Assembly: GCA_021018995.1 (NCBI GenBank)
Contig: CM037585.1
Location: 122,788,831-122,852,830 of the forward strand
Direction of reading: 5' to 3'
Source of the DNA: Chloranthus sessilifolius
Taxonomy: Eukaryota > Streptophyta > Magnoliopsida > Chloranthales > Chloranthaceae
Length of the DNA stretch: 64,000 bases
The position numbers and the translations under genes were made by a program. Within the stretch, counting starts at the first letter, position 1; the number at the start of each line of letters is the position of its first letter. This document shows, piece by piece, positions 34,445-46,060 of this stretch. A model generated the notes under the pieces. It did no database searches, was not told the origin of the DNA, and saw only the letters and a list, made by a program, of their open reading frames with translations.

Positions 34445-36755
34445 AATTAACGGGGACGCCGACACTATGGACATCAGTTTTGGACCATTTCACATATATC
34501 GGCATCAGAATAAATGGAAAGGGAACCAGAACCAGGCCTAAAGGAGGACACACTACCCAAACTCGTTCAAGCGCCCTAACTTCCTGCTCGAGCAAGAAGG
34601 TTTCAGAAATAAGGCCTCTCTTTTGGCCAAAAGTTGCTCAAGCGAGCGTCGGTTGTCGCTCAAGCGAGTCAACGTCGAGCCTTGACAATTTTAGTACTTT
34701 TCATAGGTTTTATTTTTTAATTTTTCTGTTTTTGTTTATGATTACTGTAAAACATCTTTTGGAGGTAGTTGATTATTAATGAAAAGAGTTATTTGCTTTA
34801 AACTTGAGATGAGCTTTTAATAGAGAGTGATTCTTCTTTTCAGGATGATTTGGTGTGAGGCCAAGGGTGCGATGCCTATAATTTCCTAATCTTTTTTGTC
34901 TATCTATCTATTTTCTCTGCTTTCTTTCTGATCCCATAAACCTACTGCAACCATTTTCTATTTGATCATTCTGAAAACTCAAACCCTAGATTAATCTGAG
35001 CCGTTAAATTGACCTAATTCAACAAACCCTAATTAGATCTAGTGATTTCGCTTTGAATTTATGACCAGACGCCCTAATCTGGAAAAACTAGAGTTATATC
35101 TCTAGGATCGATCCATTCTACGAATCTAACTGGACTTGTGCATCGGACTAGACCCTAGCCGAATCTCGCATGATCAATCAAACGAAAATCTATGAAACTC
35201 TAAGGTATTGAAGTAATTTTAAGATTATGTTTGAATTAAATAGTTTAATTTCAGCACATCTTCGTTTCATTATCATTCACGCGTTTTAGGGTCGTTGTTG
35301 ACTCGATTGCTTTTATGTATATATTATAATTATATTAAATTTAAGTCCTAACCTATTACAACCGTACAATGAAAATTATAGTACTAGCATAGGATCGTTC
35401 CCACGAGGAAGTTTATTATCTAATTTATTCTTAGTTAATATCTTTTATCTAAATCCCTATCTTAAAAACTTTTATTCATTTTTAAGATTTCATAATCTAC
35501 TGGAGAAATATGAATAAAAGAATGAGTTATTAAACTAAAGTGCATAAAAATAAATTCTAATCCTCCTTCTTCAGATTAAGGTCATCAATCTTAATCTTCA
35601 GCTTTCGGATATTTATGAAAATAAACAGTACCGTTACACTATATTTCTAGTCTCCTAACATTGGTCGTCAATCAAGTCTAAGATTCTATACATATTTAAT
35701 TTAATCAACAATCAATCAGAAATTTGGGTGTCAATCAAACTCTAGAAAACTGAAGATGGAAAAGTAAAAAATCATTAAACTAATTTGCAAATTCTAACCT
35801 GAGTCGTCAATTCAAATTAAAACTTAGAAGTGTTTACAAAGCAAATAAAATCTAAACTAGAAAGCAAAGTAAAATATATCCTTCACCCCTCAACCGCAGT
35901 CATCAATTGCTCCTAAGAAATTGCAGATATCTATGCTAATCTTCAGCACTCAATTGCAGTCATCAATTGCTCTTGAGAAACCTCTAATATCTAATCTGTT
36001 CTAACTAGTATACACTACTTTGATCGAAAGAAAATCCAACCTCAGGCGTCAATCGATGCTTATCCCTATGTCGAACTCTTTTATTTATAGATCATAAGGG
36101 GTCGGTTTATAAAGATCTAGTTCTAATAAAAGATTCTTAATATAACTCTAATTTCTAATTTTATCTTTTCTTGCTTTCTTTAGTTGATGCGCTTCTGGAT
36201 TGTTCTTTATTGAGCAGCAGCAGAGTCCTTCGGATTAGATCTTTATCAATCTTCTCAGCTTCGTGGTTCACCAGACTTCTAATTGCAAGAGTCTTCTAAT
36301 TTTGGATATGGCGGTATTAAACTCTCACTCACGTGATCAGCAGCAACAATAGTAGTAAGGCTTCTTTTCTGGAAAATTGTTAATCACGATTTTCTGTCTT
36401 TCATAGCTTCTTTTGACAAATCGTTAATCACGATTTTCTATTTCTCAAAGCTTCCTCATGGTTGACGATTCCTTTAAATTACGCTTTATCGCTTTTCTCC
36501 TTTTGTCTCTTTTGAAGAATTATAAATTACGATTCATTGACTTTCAGTAGGCGGAAAAGCGTCTTTTTCGCTCGATCGTCTTTCTTATTACCTTTTGAGT
36601 TTATTTTGACAAAGATTAACATTTAGGCTCTAATTTACTGTTTATATTTAATATCTGTACATCAGTATCTCGTTAGTAGAAAATTAGGTCCTACCATCAC
36701 TAAGTTAAGGGTGATAAAATAGTAAATTATGTGACTAATCAATTGTCCCGCGTCA
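34445..36755 (+). repeat. 3' LTR of element 2 (interrupted by a solo LTR)
   Basis: It starts AACGGGGACGCCGAC (family start TGACGGGGACGCC) and continues ATCAGTTTTGGACCA in parallel with the LTR of element 3. Near its end it reads TTCACGCGTTTTAGGGTC, and after the nested LTR it resumes with GTCCCGCGTCA at 36745-36755. In place of the CGGACGTCCG block it has three GCTCAAGCGAG steps (34640-34680). Confidence 0.75.
35299..36741 (+). mobile_element. Solo LTR nested in the LTR of element 2
   Basis: It starts TGACTCGATTGC and ends GTGACTAATCA. The flanks are GTTGT (35294-35298) and ATTGT (36742-36746), a 5-bp target duplication with one mismatch. No internal coding sequence exists. It contains GGATCGTTCCCACGAGGA (35391), text seen in many plant LTR elements. 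The family is not resolved. Confidence 0.7.
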
Positions 36756-36779
36756 CTATGGCAGTTTCTCTTCAGTGTG

Positions 36780-37030
36780 AACTTCATAACTTTTAAAGAA
36801 AGAGGCCTTGGTATGAACCTCTCAAATAATGTTCTTGAGGATCATTAATTTTTCAAAAATACGTAAGTTTCGTTCCTTCCAAAGATGAATGGCCGTGGGC
36901 AAGGCAAGCCATGGAAGTGATCTAACCCTTTCCCTGGAATCGATTATGAATGACACGAAGTTCCTCAAAGAGGCTCCCTAGCTTGATATTTCAAAACCCC
37001 CAACCTTGCCAAGATGGACCTCCAAATCTA
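36780..37030 (-). mobile_element. LINE 3'-terminal fragment
   Basis: On the minus strand the frame reads SLPWLALPTAIHLWKERNLR followed by IFEK, the characteristic end of plant L1-type ORF2 (WKERNxRxF). Only about 80 codons are recognisable, and no poly(A) tail was identified. Confidence 0.6.
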
Positions 37031-37040
37031 TGTAGAATAA

Positions 37041-38090
37041 CTGCATGCTAAAAAGATAAGATTATGATCTTCTCTGTCAGACCAGTAGAGAGAGTACTGA
37101 AAAGGGATATGGAGTCCTCTTTTATGCAATTGATCATTGATTGGCAGTCTAAAAAGGAAGCTACAATGGGCGTGCTTGTGGATTCTACAACTATATGAAA
37201 TGGATTAAAAGTCCTCACAGATTGGGGACTTGGATCCGATGGACCAAGCAAAGGATATAACCAATCCGTATCTTACTATTAGTCATCATAAGTAATGAGA
37301 GACTCAAGAGCATTTCAATCATTTTGATAAATAAAAGTCTCTATGACATTCGATCAAATGTTACCCCAACATGGTTTAAAATAATGCTACCTGATTCACG
37401 GGTTTGCTCAGTACAAATTTGGATTTGTAATCCCCAATCGCTACATTCAAGCGAATCCGATTCCGAGATTTTAGTAAATTTTAAATTTAATTATTAATAT
37501 ATGCTAATTTGAAATTAGAGTTAGCCTACAATGGGTGTCCACCCATAATGGGTGGCTGTGGCAGTCCGCACTTCTATGTAACTTTGTGATGTTCACGGAC
37601 TTCCAATACATGATAGTCTGTGCATGTCAGAAAGTCACAGGGACGTTAGGACTCCTTTTTCAATACTACCTCTAAAATTATAGCTTGTTTCACATGATGC
37701 TCTACACGTTAACATTTGTGCTATTTCAAAAGTACAATTATAATAAACAGATGAAAACAGCAGACCAATCAATAGATGCTTACTTAGCGTGATATGTGTG
37801 ACTGGCCACATTGCGCTTGTGTCATGCCACATCGGCAATCCGTTGAATGATCTGCTATTTCCTGTCCGCCATATAACTTTGTCCATTTTAAAATAAATAC
37901 CCTAGACGTTTGACATGTGTCACTTTGACTCCTCCAGAATATCGATGAGTGGATGGTAGATGATAATAAATGGAGCCAAGCATGAAGTACGATAGTACTA
38001 TGCACCATGCTATCGTCTCTCATCAACTAGAGGGCTTCTGATTCAAAACTGCAACCCGAAAGAGTCATATTATGATACGTTTAGAGAGAA
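37041..38090. other. No gene seen; contains a relative of the array hairpin
   Basis: At about 37525-37645 the text ATGGGTGTCCACCCATAATG, GTTCACGGACTT and GATAGTCTGTGCATG parallels the hairpin region of the tandem array (for example 19755-19870). The rest shows only short chance frames. Confidence 0.5.
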
Positions 38091-38325
38091 CTTAGTAAAA
38101 CGTGGTAAAGTTGTTGATTTTTTACCACGAATTCCGAACTTGCAGGAATAGTACTACGTTTCTTGATTTCTTCCCTATTCTCGAGGGAGGGAGGGGTTGT
38201 TGTAATATCTTTTGGTGTTTTGTGGTAAATATTTCAGGAATTTTTTGGTGGAGAGTCCTTTCAGTACATTTCGGATTAATTTCAATATCTTTTGAAAAAA
38301 TTTGGGAAAGTTTCGGGGATTAAAA

Positions 38326-38328
<3 letters not shown>

Positions 38329-38402
<74 letters not shown>
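38329..38402. repeat. Microsatellite (TA)n
   Basis: About 37 TA repeats lie inside an AT-rich stretch (38100-38530) with repeated ACCGAAA and CGAAATTT motifs, probably an old MITE. Confidence 0.97.
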
Positions 38403-38408
<6 letters not shown>

Positions 38409-38829
38409 TTTTTATAAAAAAATTACCGAAGTTTACCGAAAAATACCGAAAATCGAAATTTTCCCAAAATTTTTATTTGACCCCCATTTCGTGAAATTTC
38501 GGCGAAATTCGACGAAATTTGTCACTATGTTTACCTCCCTTAAAAACGCACAAACAGCTGAATCTATGGTAAACCGTTTTACCATGTATTCCCTGTATCC
38601 AAACAACCACTTAAAGTCAACTATAAAAAAAAAGAAAATAAAATTAGGTAAGCAGCCTAAGTGCCAGACGTATCGATACTCATATCACTTTGTGAGAAAT
38701 GTATCACCGTTTGATAAGTGTGTTATCATCTAAAGATCTTTAGTGTAGAAGACTAAGGTGAAAAAAATCATCATTTAAGTCAAAGCAGTCAAACATCATC
38801 TAAAATTAATTGTTTCATGTAAATCTAAT

Positions 38830-38990
38830 ATACCATTACTGTCAGATAGCCTTTGATGGCTTTAAATAAGACCATGGAGATCTTTTTTTGGTCCATTCTT
38901 TTGTACCTTAGATCTTGAAATTTTGGGCATCATATTATACAAATATATGGTGGTTCCACATGGCATATGTCCCAAAAGTGACCCAAGTAT
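38830..38990 (+). repeat. Dispersed repeat copy (degenerate), same family as in the array
   Basis: The text TAGATCTTGAAATTTTGGGC and TTCCACATGGCATATGTCCC follows the pattern of 15680-15800 in the array. It is more decayed than the other copies. Confidence 0.5.
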
Positions 38991-39079
38991 CGATATTTGG
39001 GTTAGGTACCTAATACCAACCCAAAATTAAAAAACATTTCTGATTTCCATTTTCATACAGTCAAGTCATTTAGGGTTGG

Positions 39080-39420
39080 GGTAACTTTATTTACAACCTA
39101 AGAATCTTTCTTCTTAACTTGACTTTCTTGTACTTAAACAGTTGACTACTTTGAATCAGATGATGGAGTTTGTTTTTCATCCCAATCTTTGAAACCATAT
39201 ACCTTGAGATCATGGACGTACCATCAGACATCAAATTTTATTCCACATGGCACACATCCCAAAAAGGAGCATGATCTTTGGCGTACATCAAACATGATTC
39301 TTGGAATACTTTTTTGGAATGTGTGCCCCATAGAATCAAAATATGATCGACTAATAGTAATCCCATGAGCTCAAATTTCTATTGTGTTGAAAATTAGGAC
39401 AAAAAACGATCTCTATTGTC
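39080..39420 (+). repeat. Dispersed repeat copy, same family as in the array
   Basis: GTTGACTACTTTGAATCAGA, CATCCCAATCTTTGAAACC and TTCCACATGGCACACATCCC follow the array version (for example 18337-18500) in order and spacing. The end, CTATTGTGTTG then AGGACAAAAAACG, matches CCATTGTGTGG then GAGACCAAAAAC. It is probably a non-autonomous element; its termini are not resolved. Confidence 0.65.
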
Positions 39421-41013
39421 TGATTCGAAGCAATCGACAGTTTAAGCACGTGAAACCCAAGTTGAAATGGAAGAATCTTGAGTTGAAAATAAAGGTAAAC
39501 CTAGGGTTATTACTCACAATGTTCATCTTTTGTAACGACCCGAAATTTTTGACTTTTTTTTATTGGTATTAGATGGTGTTTTGTATCGTGTTTGGTGTTA
39601 GTGCTTTACATCGGAACCAACCTTGTTTTAGAAAATCTATTTAAACTCTTTTTCTAATTCTAATCTTAAGAGAAAGCTAGACGTCTCTTATTCTTATTAT
39701 TTTATTCTCTTAAGATACCCTAGCCACCACAACTTCCTCTTCTCAACCCATCTCTTTTCTAAATCCCTAACCCCTTCTCTAAAAGTTTTGTGTGTTCTTC
39801 CACAAAGAACTCCGTGGGTTATTTCGCCGTCAAGATCGTGGAGGAAAAAGACAGAACAATCGTGAACGGGCCATCGCGTGGGACGCCGATCTCATCACCG
39901 TTGATTTGCCGTTACACTTCAAGAGGTGGATACCCATCCATCTACTTTGTTCTTCTCAGATCCCGTCGCATAAGATACGATTCGATTGCGTATTGACGGG
40001 CTAGTAAAACGAATCTAGATTTATTTTTCGATTATATTATTTTAGGATTAAAAATATAATTAATCCTTATTTTATTTTTATTTTAATTATTTATTTATGT
40101 TATACAATAATTGCTTCACACTCAATATTTTAATTGTTGAGTAAAAACGCACAAGGATCCCTACTTTTATGTTCGACCTCTTTCTTATTAGTCTCCTTAC
40201 AAAATACTAAAGACGAGACAATACAAAGTTGCGGAATATGACACTTTGGCATAAACCAAGATTCCTATTGGAAGAATATTTATATATATTATAAATGCAT
40301 ATGGTAACTAATAAAATATCCTTGAATTTGATATATATATATATATATATATATAGTACCAAATAAAATATTCATAAATTTGCTATACATAGACTTACCG
40401 TAGATTTAATGTTCATGTCAAACCATCGGTTAAGGCACTGTAGCCATTATAGTAGGTTATAAATATATTGTATTATATACAAGGTAATAATGGCTTGTCA
40501 GTAACTATCGTTATATACCCAAAGCCCCTTTCTAATTATATATGTTATATTATATTTGAAAGGATGGTTGGTTTGAATCAATATTATTAAACTAATAATC
40601 ACTATATGCTAATAGTATGAATAAAAATGCGATGGTAGTAGATGACGTGGTTTTCATCAAGTGGTTTGCTTGTTTTCTCTCAGTCATTAGATTGTGATCC
40701 AACGGCTATAGTCTATAGACCTCATGTTATTACCATAGGCCCACACGGAATTTATGCCTTTGACCAAATTCAATCCTAATATGTAAATTACTTATAATTA
40801 TGAAAATAAATATGTAAATTATATATAAATGTCTAACATGTGAAATTTGATATTCGGTCATGGAACGTAGATACGAAATTTGGTGGGAAAACAAGCAATG
40901 GGTCGAAATGTTCGGCCCTTCAGGTGTATGTTAAAGAGGGAATTCCTTGTGAATCCCTTATACAGGTATAAAATTACAACCATCACTGATAACCCTCAAA
41001 CTCTGACTGGTAA

Positions 41014-41455
41014 TGACCCATCCCATATTATCGTGACCCATCTGATGTTTAGCCTTGACCCATCTGATGTCGGATCGTGACCCATCTAATGTTGGACTTC
41101 GACCTATTTGATTGTGGACCGTGGCCCAACTGATGTTGGACCTTGGCCCATCTAATGTGGACTATGACCAATTTGATGTGGACCATGACCCATCTGACGT
41201 TGGATTGTGACCTATTTAATGTGGACCATGACCCATCTGCTGTTGGACTGTGACCCATCTAATGTTGGACCTCAACCCTTTTGATTGTGGACTGTGGCGC
41301 ATATGATGTTGGACCTTGACCCATTTGATGTCGGATTGTGACCCATTTGATGTTGGACCATGACCTATCTAATGTTGGATCGTAACCCATTTGATGTTGG
41401 ACCATGGCCCATCTGACATTGGACTGTGACCCGTCTAGTGTTGGACCAAGACCCA
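41014..41455. repeat. 22-bp minisatellite, about 20 copies
   Basis: The consensus is close to ACCCATCTGATGTTGGACCATG with single-base variants and a few 21- or 23-base copies. It creates short open frames on the minus strand (41049-41258, 41259-41456) that are repeats, not genes. Confidence 0.92.
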
Positions 41456-43497
41456 CTAATTGAACTTAGTTCTTGCTTGTTTTATCTCAATGAGTCCGAA
41501 CACCTCAGCCTTGACCGACCTTAAGGGGTTATATTGTATAAGTATATAATATTATATTATAGTAAGGGCTAATAGTTATATAATATTGTACATTAAAATA
41601 GGGATGTAATATTATATTTAAAATACGGGGCGTTCTCAATTCTCTGAACCTGTCATGAGTTTAATGATATATTATATAACTTTTACTATATAATAATTAC
41701 ACTATTATATTAGAATATTTTATTAATATAAAATTATATTATAATACACAGGTATGGTAGAATCCAACTTCAGACTCGATCCATTGACTCTAAAATCGAT
41801 TGATTGATTTGTACTCAAATTTAAATAGCTTATATAATATAATTAAAATTGATTGATTGATTCCAAGACCAATTAATCAATTATCGTCCGAACAGACGAC
41901 CTGATTTTACACTAAAATTCTACTATTGCACGATCAAAACTTAATGCACAATAATCACTTGCACTTTTCGATCGATGGTCGTGATGCATTTAACTTTTAA
42001 AATAATAATATTTAATTTAAATATTTTATAATAATAAATAATAATATATTTAAATATCACTTTTATTACTTCAACGCGATCACTTCGATAACACGAAGTG
42101 TTAGGAATTCGATACCTTGTGAATATTGAATCCCGAATTTTCTGTTATCGAGAATACACTTATAACTACTATATTCTATATTATATGAGAATGTGTGTAA
42201 ATAAATGTATATATATAAACATAAGAAAATCTAGTGTAAATCTTTCTGTACGTCTGAATTTTTGTGTTTCCATCTTGAATTACATTATGAGTTATGAGTA
42301 AGTTAGGGCATATATACGAGAGTATATGAGATCATTCCTACGCTTGGGCATGGTGATTTGATGAGATGGTATCGAAACGAGAAATATACTGTATTTACAT
42401 ATTTTACAACTCATAGTGGAATAAGACCCATGACGAGTCGGGTGAGTGCGAATTCAATGTAACCTCGTATATGATGACATATACGGTGACCCTATCACCC
42501 TGAGTTTTAATATGAGAGATTAAGATATGAGATATGATACGAGGATCGAGCCTCGGGCCTTAGCTGTGGTATGATTTCTTTTATGGTCACGTGAAACTCG
42601 GGATGCTGGTGTCCATGTACATATACAACATCTCTATGATAGTATGAGCTGTCACACGAAGTACATCCAGGTTATTACGGAATATTTTTCTTTGAAAGCG
42701 TGATTTAGAAAAGTTACCTCACTATAGTTGTCCTAGAATTAAGTGTATGGGTATGATAAGACATAAGTATGACATAAGATGAGTTATGAGCACGATAATA
42801 AGACACCGCTGTATAGGCCAGCAAAAGATTAAAAATATAAGTCTCTGTATGTGTCGTTCCTTGTGTAGCCACAGTAAGGGCAACAACGTCTTTCAGCCAA
42901 AATGAATCTCTGAGAGAGATTATGAGTGACTTTGGCTATTATGTCTCCCCATTAGCTAGATGGTGGAGTATGAGTATGATACGAGGGCGTTATAATATGG
43001 TGGTATGATACTATATTGACCCTCCCATAGTAGCTTGAGCAGCGACTCTGGTACATGTCGTTTAGGATTTTACGAGTATGTTAATTACGCTCGTGCGATA
43101 TACAGATGTATGCGCGAGAATGATAATAAGATATGATATAATATGTTATGAGATATGGTGAGGTACGTTAGAATATGAGTGTTCAGATCATGGTCATGCA
43201 TTTATAATATGATATAAGTTTTACTATATGCAAATAATTTTGTCTTTCTCTTAGTATCTACTTTGAGATATTATGTTTATCCCTCACAAGATGTACCCAC
43301 AATGCACTTGAGTAATATGAGGTGGATTGGTGGCGTATCCACTGAGTTTACGTGACTGAGTAAACTCATCCCACGATAATATAAAAGTTATAGGTGATTA
43401 CGCTGGTGGAGTAGAGGTCGGCCATTCAGATCCCACCAAAGCTGATTTCATTGATCCCGCGGGCGTTGAGTATCAGGAGTCTTGGGAGGGCGACGGA

Positions 43498-44347
43498 TAG
43501 GGCTGCAACAGAGCCAAGCTAGCTCGACAACTCGGCCCGAAAAATAAGAGCTTTTCTCTTTAGAGCTCGGCTTGAGAGCCGAGCCGAGCTGAACAGTTTG
43601 TAGCTCGAATGAACAGAGCCGAGCTAAAGCTAAGGCCGGCTCAGCCTGGCTCGGCTCTATGGCTCGGTTTATATACATATAAAATTAACTTTGAGGGGTC
43701 TATTTTACGCTTCAACGGCTACTTTGAAGGATAAAATATGAACTTTTGGCCCTCACTTGCCCTAATTTTCACTTTATATATTATATAGTACCCACTGTTA
43801 CTCTGACCCACGGTTCTCAATATCACCTCTATTTGAGAGCAAACTGAGATGACTAGTGAGGCCATTTTTATCATTTTATATTTTTAAAAAATAATTAGAA
43901 TTTTCATCTGCCAAAATTTTCATCTTGACTTATATATTTTGTTAAGGGAATACATTAGTTATCAAGTATATTTCAAGAGTTCAAATACTTATAAAAGTAT
44001 ATTATTTTTCGTAAATTTTTTAAAAAGTTATGCACTCAACTGATCTAATTTCATCAAAGTTCATCATGCTACATGAGTCCGAGAAAAATTTCAAACCCAT
44101 CGCTTGACCATCAAATTAACCAACAAGGAGATAAACAACAAGAAGATACAAATCAAATGATAAATGTTATTCAAAAGGATATCTATTAAAAGATACGCGA
44201 TTTTTATTTTGAGTTCATTTTTTATAATAGAACATACTTGGCTCGAAGCTCGGCCCAAGCTCGGAGAGTTGAGCTAGAGCTTGAAATTTGTTGAGCTTGA
44301 AGAGCCTAGAGCCGACCCCAGCTTGGCCCGGCTCGATTGCAGCCCTA
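43498..44347. mobile_element. hAT-type non-autonomous transposon (850 bp)
   Basis: The terminal inverted repeats are TAGGGCTGCAAC on the left and GATTGCAGCCCTA on the right. The flanks GCGACGGA (43490-43497) and GCGATGGA (44348-44355) are an 8-bp target duplication with one mismatch, the hAT size. The subterminal regions are rich in GAGCCGAGC / GCTCGGCTC, known from plant hAT MITEs with this terminus. No transposase is encoded. Confidence 0.88.
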
Positions 44348-44779
44348 GCGATGGAGTTGAGTACCAGGAGGGCTACAGTGCTGATTTCGATCTGAACACC
44401 GGATATTGATCATTACAGACTCGGTAGTGGATTTGGTCCTTATTATTATGATTGATTTTATGGTTTCCCTTTGTCGGATTTGTCTCTGACCTCTATTATT
44501 ATTTTATTGGTGGATTATTCAGATTCATTACTTTTATTCTATTATTTATGGTTGCTTATTATTCCACCTTTATATGTTGGACTTCACGGATTTCATGGAA
44601 CCCGAATTGCGCGATAACTCTGATTATGTGTATACCCGCTTAGCATATCCGGGATATGTGCGGGTCATAACTTGAAATTCTAGGCCCTCGGGATGGGGTA
44701 GAATTTCGGGTCGTGACATCTTCAGCCTTTATTAGTCCTGAATGATAGATAGTCAAATGAAAACCTCATTGCTCATTTA

Positions 44780-45041
44780 GGTTGCATCACTCGTTGGGGT
44801 AGTATCCTCCCTCCTGTACAAGGCTTGAGGTCGTGGGTTCTACACTCCACGTTTGTTTCCTCCTTTATATTAATAAGGTGAGTGCTGTTGTGCGAGATTT
44901 ATTCCCCTATGTGTCACTCAATGTGAGTGCTTTGTTGCGTGAGATTTATTCCCTAAGTGCTATTGATGAACTATCATACTCACTACAATATGTAGAGCAC
45001 ATTCATATTGTTTATATAGTATGGCATCATTAAAAAAAAAA
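44780..45041 (+). mobile_element. tRNA-derived SINE
   Basis: A tRNA-like head (TCACTCGTTGGGGTAGTATC, then GAGGTCGTGGGTTCTACAC, which resembles an RNA polymerase III B box) lies at about 44785-44865. An unrelated body follows, with two GTGAGTGCT...GAGATTTATTCCC steps and a terminal A run (45032-45041). The head does not fold into a full tRNA, so it is not called a tRNA gene. Target duplications were not found. Confidence 0.55.
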
Positions 45042-45116
45042 CACTACACCTATTGGACATATTGGCCAAACCGACCGATATTGACGGACCCCTTTTTCAA
45101 ACAAATATATTAAAAA

Positions 45117-45118
<2 letters not shown>

Positions 45119-45177
<59 letters not shown>
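45119..45177. repeat. Microsatellite (TA)n
   Basis: About 29 TA repeats lie between the SINE and an AT-rich unassigned stretch. Confidence 0.97.
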
Positions 45178-45185
<8 letters not shown>

Positions 45186-45559
45186 AAATATTTAAAAAAA
45201 ATTCCCAAAGGGCATTTTTGGTATAATATATCTGGTTCATATCGAATAAAGATTGGCAAATATGACCCGATATATCTCTTGACACCGGCGGATTCCAATA
45301 GGTATCAATCAAGTTAGATACTGAAAAATGCATTTTGGCGATTTTTATTGGTACTAGTAAAAGTGCACGTGCGATGAACATGTTAATCCCATAAATAAAA
45401 ATGATAATAATTATAATATTTTATTAAAAGATGTATAATGTGATTAAAATGGTGGGAGGTTACTTTATATGAGAGTCGATTCGTCCTCCTAGGGAGGACA
45501 CTCAAGCATTCTTTTAGATGTTGTGAAGTTCCACGTGGCGCCGAAAACATTGTTTGGGT

Positions 45560-45821
45560 CATGGTATCAAAAATCGGCCGATACCGATACGTATCGCTTT
45601 CTCGGTGCCGATACGTATTGGTATCGGTAAACCAATGCGTATTGGCCCCGATACGATACATATCGGCCCCGATACATATCGGTATCTCAGCTCGGTATCC
45701 CGATACCTCTATTTTCCTTTTTTAAAAAAATAAAAATTGGCCGATACGTATCAGTATCGGCCGAGTTGAATCGGTCCTCCAAGGACCGATACCCGATATC
45801 GAGTCCGACTTGGACACCTTG
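45560..45821. mobile_element. hAT-like MITE with CCGATACG palindromes (262 bp)
   Basis: The perfect 8-bp duplications GTTTGGGT flank it at 45552-45559 and 45822-45829. The ends CATGGTATCAAAAATCGG and, reversed, CAAGGTGTCCAAGTCGG form an imperfect terminal inverted repeat. The body consists of many overlapping variants of CCGATACGTATCGG. It has no coding capacity. Confidence 0.88.
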
Positions 45822-45918
45822 GTTTGGGTGCCACGCGCTGCATGGGGGATGGGTTAGATTAATTTTAAAAAAAATTAATTTTTTTTTAAGGCTTCCATCA
45901 AAGTTTGACCGATTTTAA

Positions 45919-46060
45919 CACTACAAAAATAAGGTGTTTCAGCGGCACATGCTGTTAAGGGCCGTAGCGGCAGTTTTTTGTAGCGATAAGACTAGTAGCA
46001 ACAATTTTTGTTAATAACAACAGTTTTTGGCTGCTGCTAATAGTTTTATTTTTTGTAGTG
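45919..46060. mobile_element. CACTA-like MITE (142 bp)
   Basis: The ends are CACTACAAAAATAAGG and, reversed, CACTACAAAAAATAAAA, the En/Spm-type terminus common in plants. Flanks read CGATTTTAA and TTAACGATT, so the exact target duplication is ambiguous; the termini might extend by TTAA. Confidence 0.75.

Larger units (their letters stand above)
27733..36755 (+). mobile_element. Ty3/gypsy retrotransposon, CRM-like (element 2), with nested insertions
   Basis: This is the same family as elements 1 and 3 but on the plus strand. The parts are a primer binding site (27749), gag (27922), protease, RT, RNase H, integrase and a 3' LTR (34445-36755). Two other LTRs have inserted into it, at about 31857-34025 (in the integrase region) and 35299-36741 (in the 3' LTR). 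Only the last few bases of the 5' LTR are recognisable. It is heavily decayed, with well over ten breaks, and looks older than element 1. Confidence 0.85.
39531..44718 (+). mobile_element. Very long solo LTR, Ty3/gypsy (Tekay/Del-like termini)
   Basis: The left end is TGTAACGACCCGAAATTTTT and the right end GAATTTCGGGTCGTGACA; the ends are inverted versions of each other, as in Tekay/Del LTRs. The flanks TCTTT (39526-39530) and TCTTC (44719-44723) form a 5-bp duplication with one mismatch. No gag or pol sequence is found between them, so this is one solo LTR of about 4.3 kb after subtracting the nested MITE. It also holds a 22-bp minisatellite and a short (AT)n run (40331-40354). Confidence 0.7.

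Noticed and set aside
31989-41455. CRISPR-like arrays
   Set aside because: The tandem repeats have no unique spacers, and the sequence is plant nuclear DNA.
41049-41456. Two minus-strand frames with MGHSPTADGS-like repeats
   Set aside because: They are translation of the 22-bp minisatellite; no start context or conserved pattern.
44785-44865. A tRNA gene
   Set aside because: Only a B-box-like segment and loose similarity to a tRNA are visible; the arms do not pair, and a body plus A tail follow, so a SINE is the better call.
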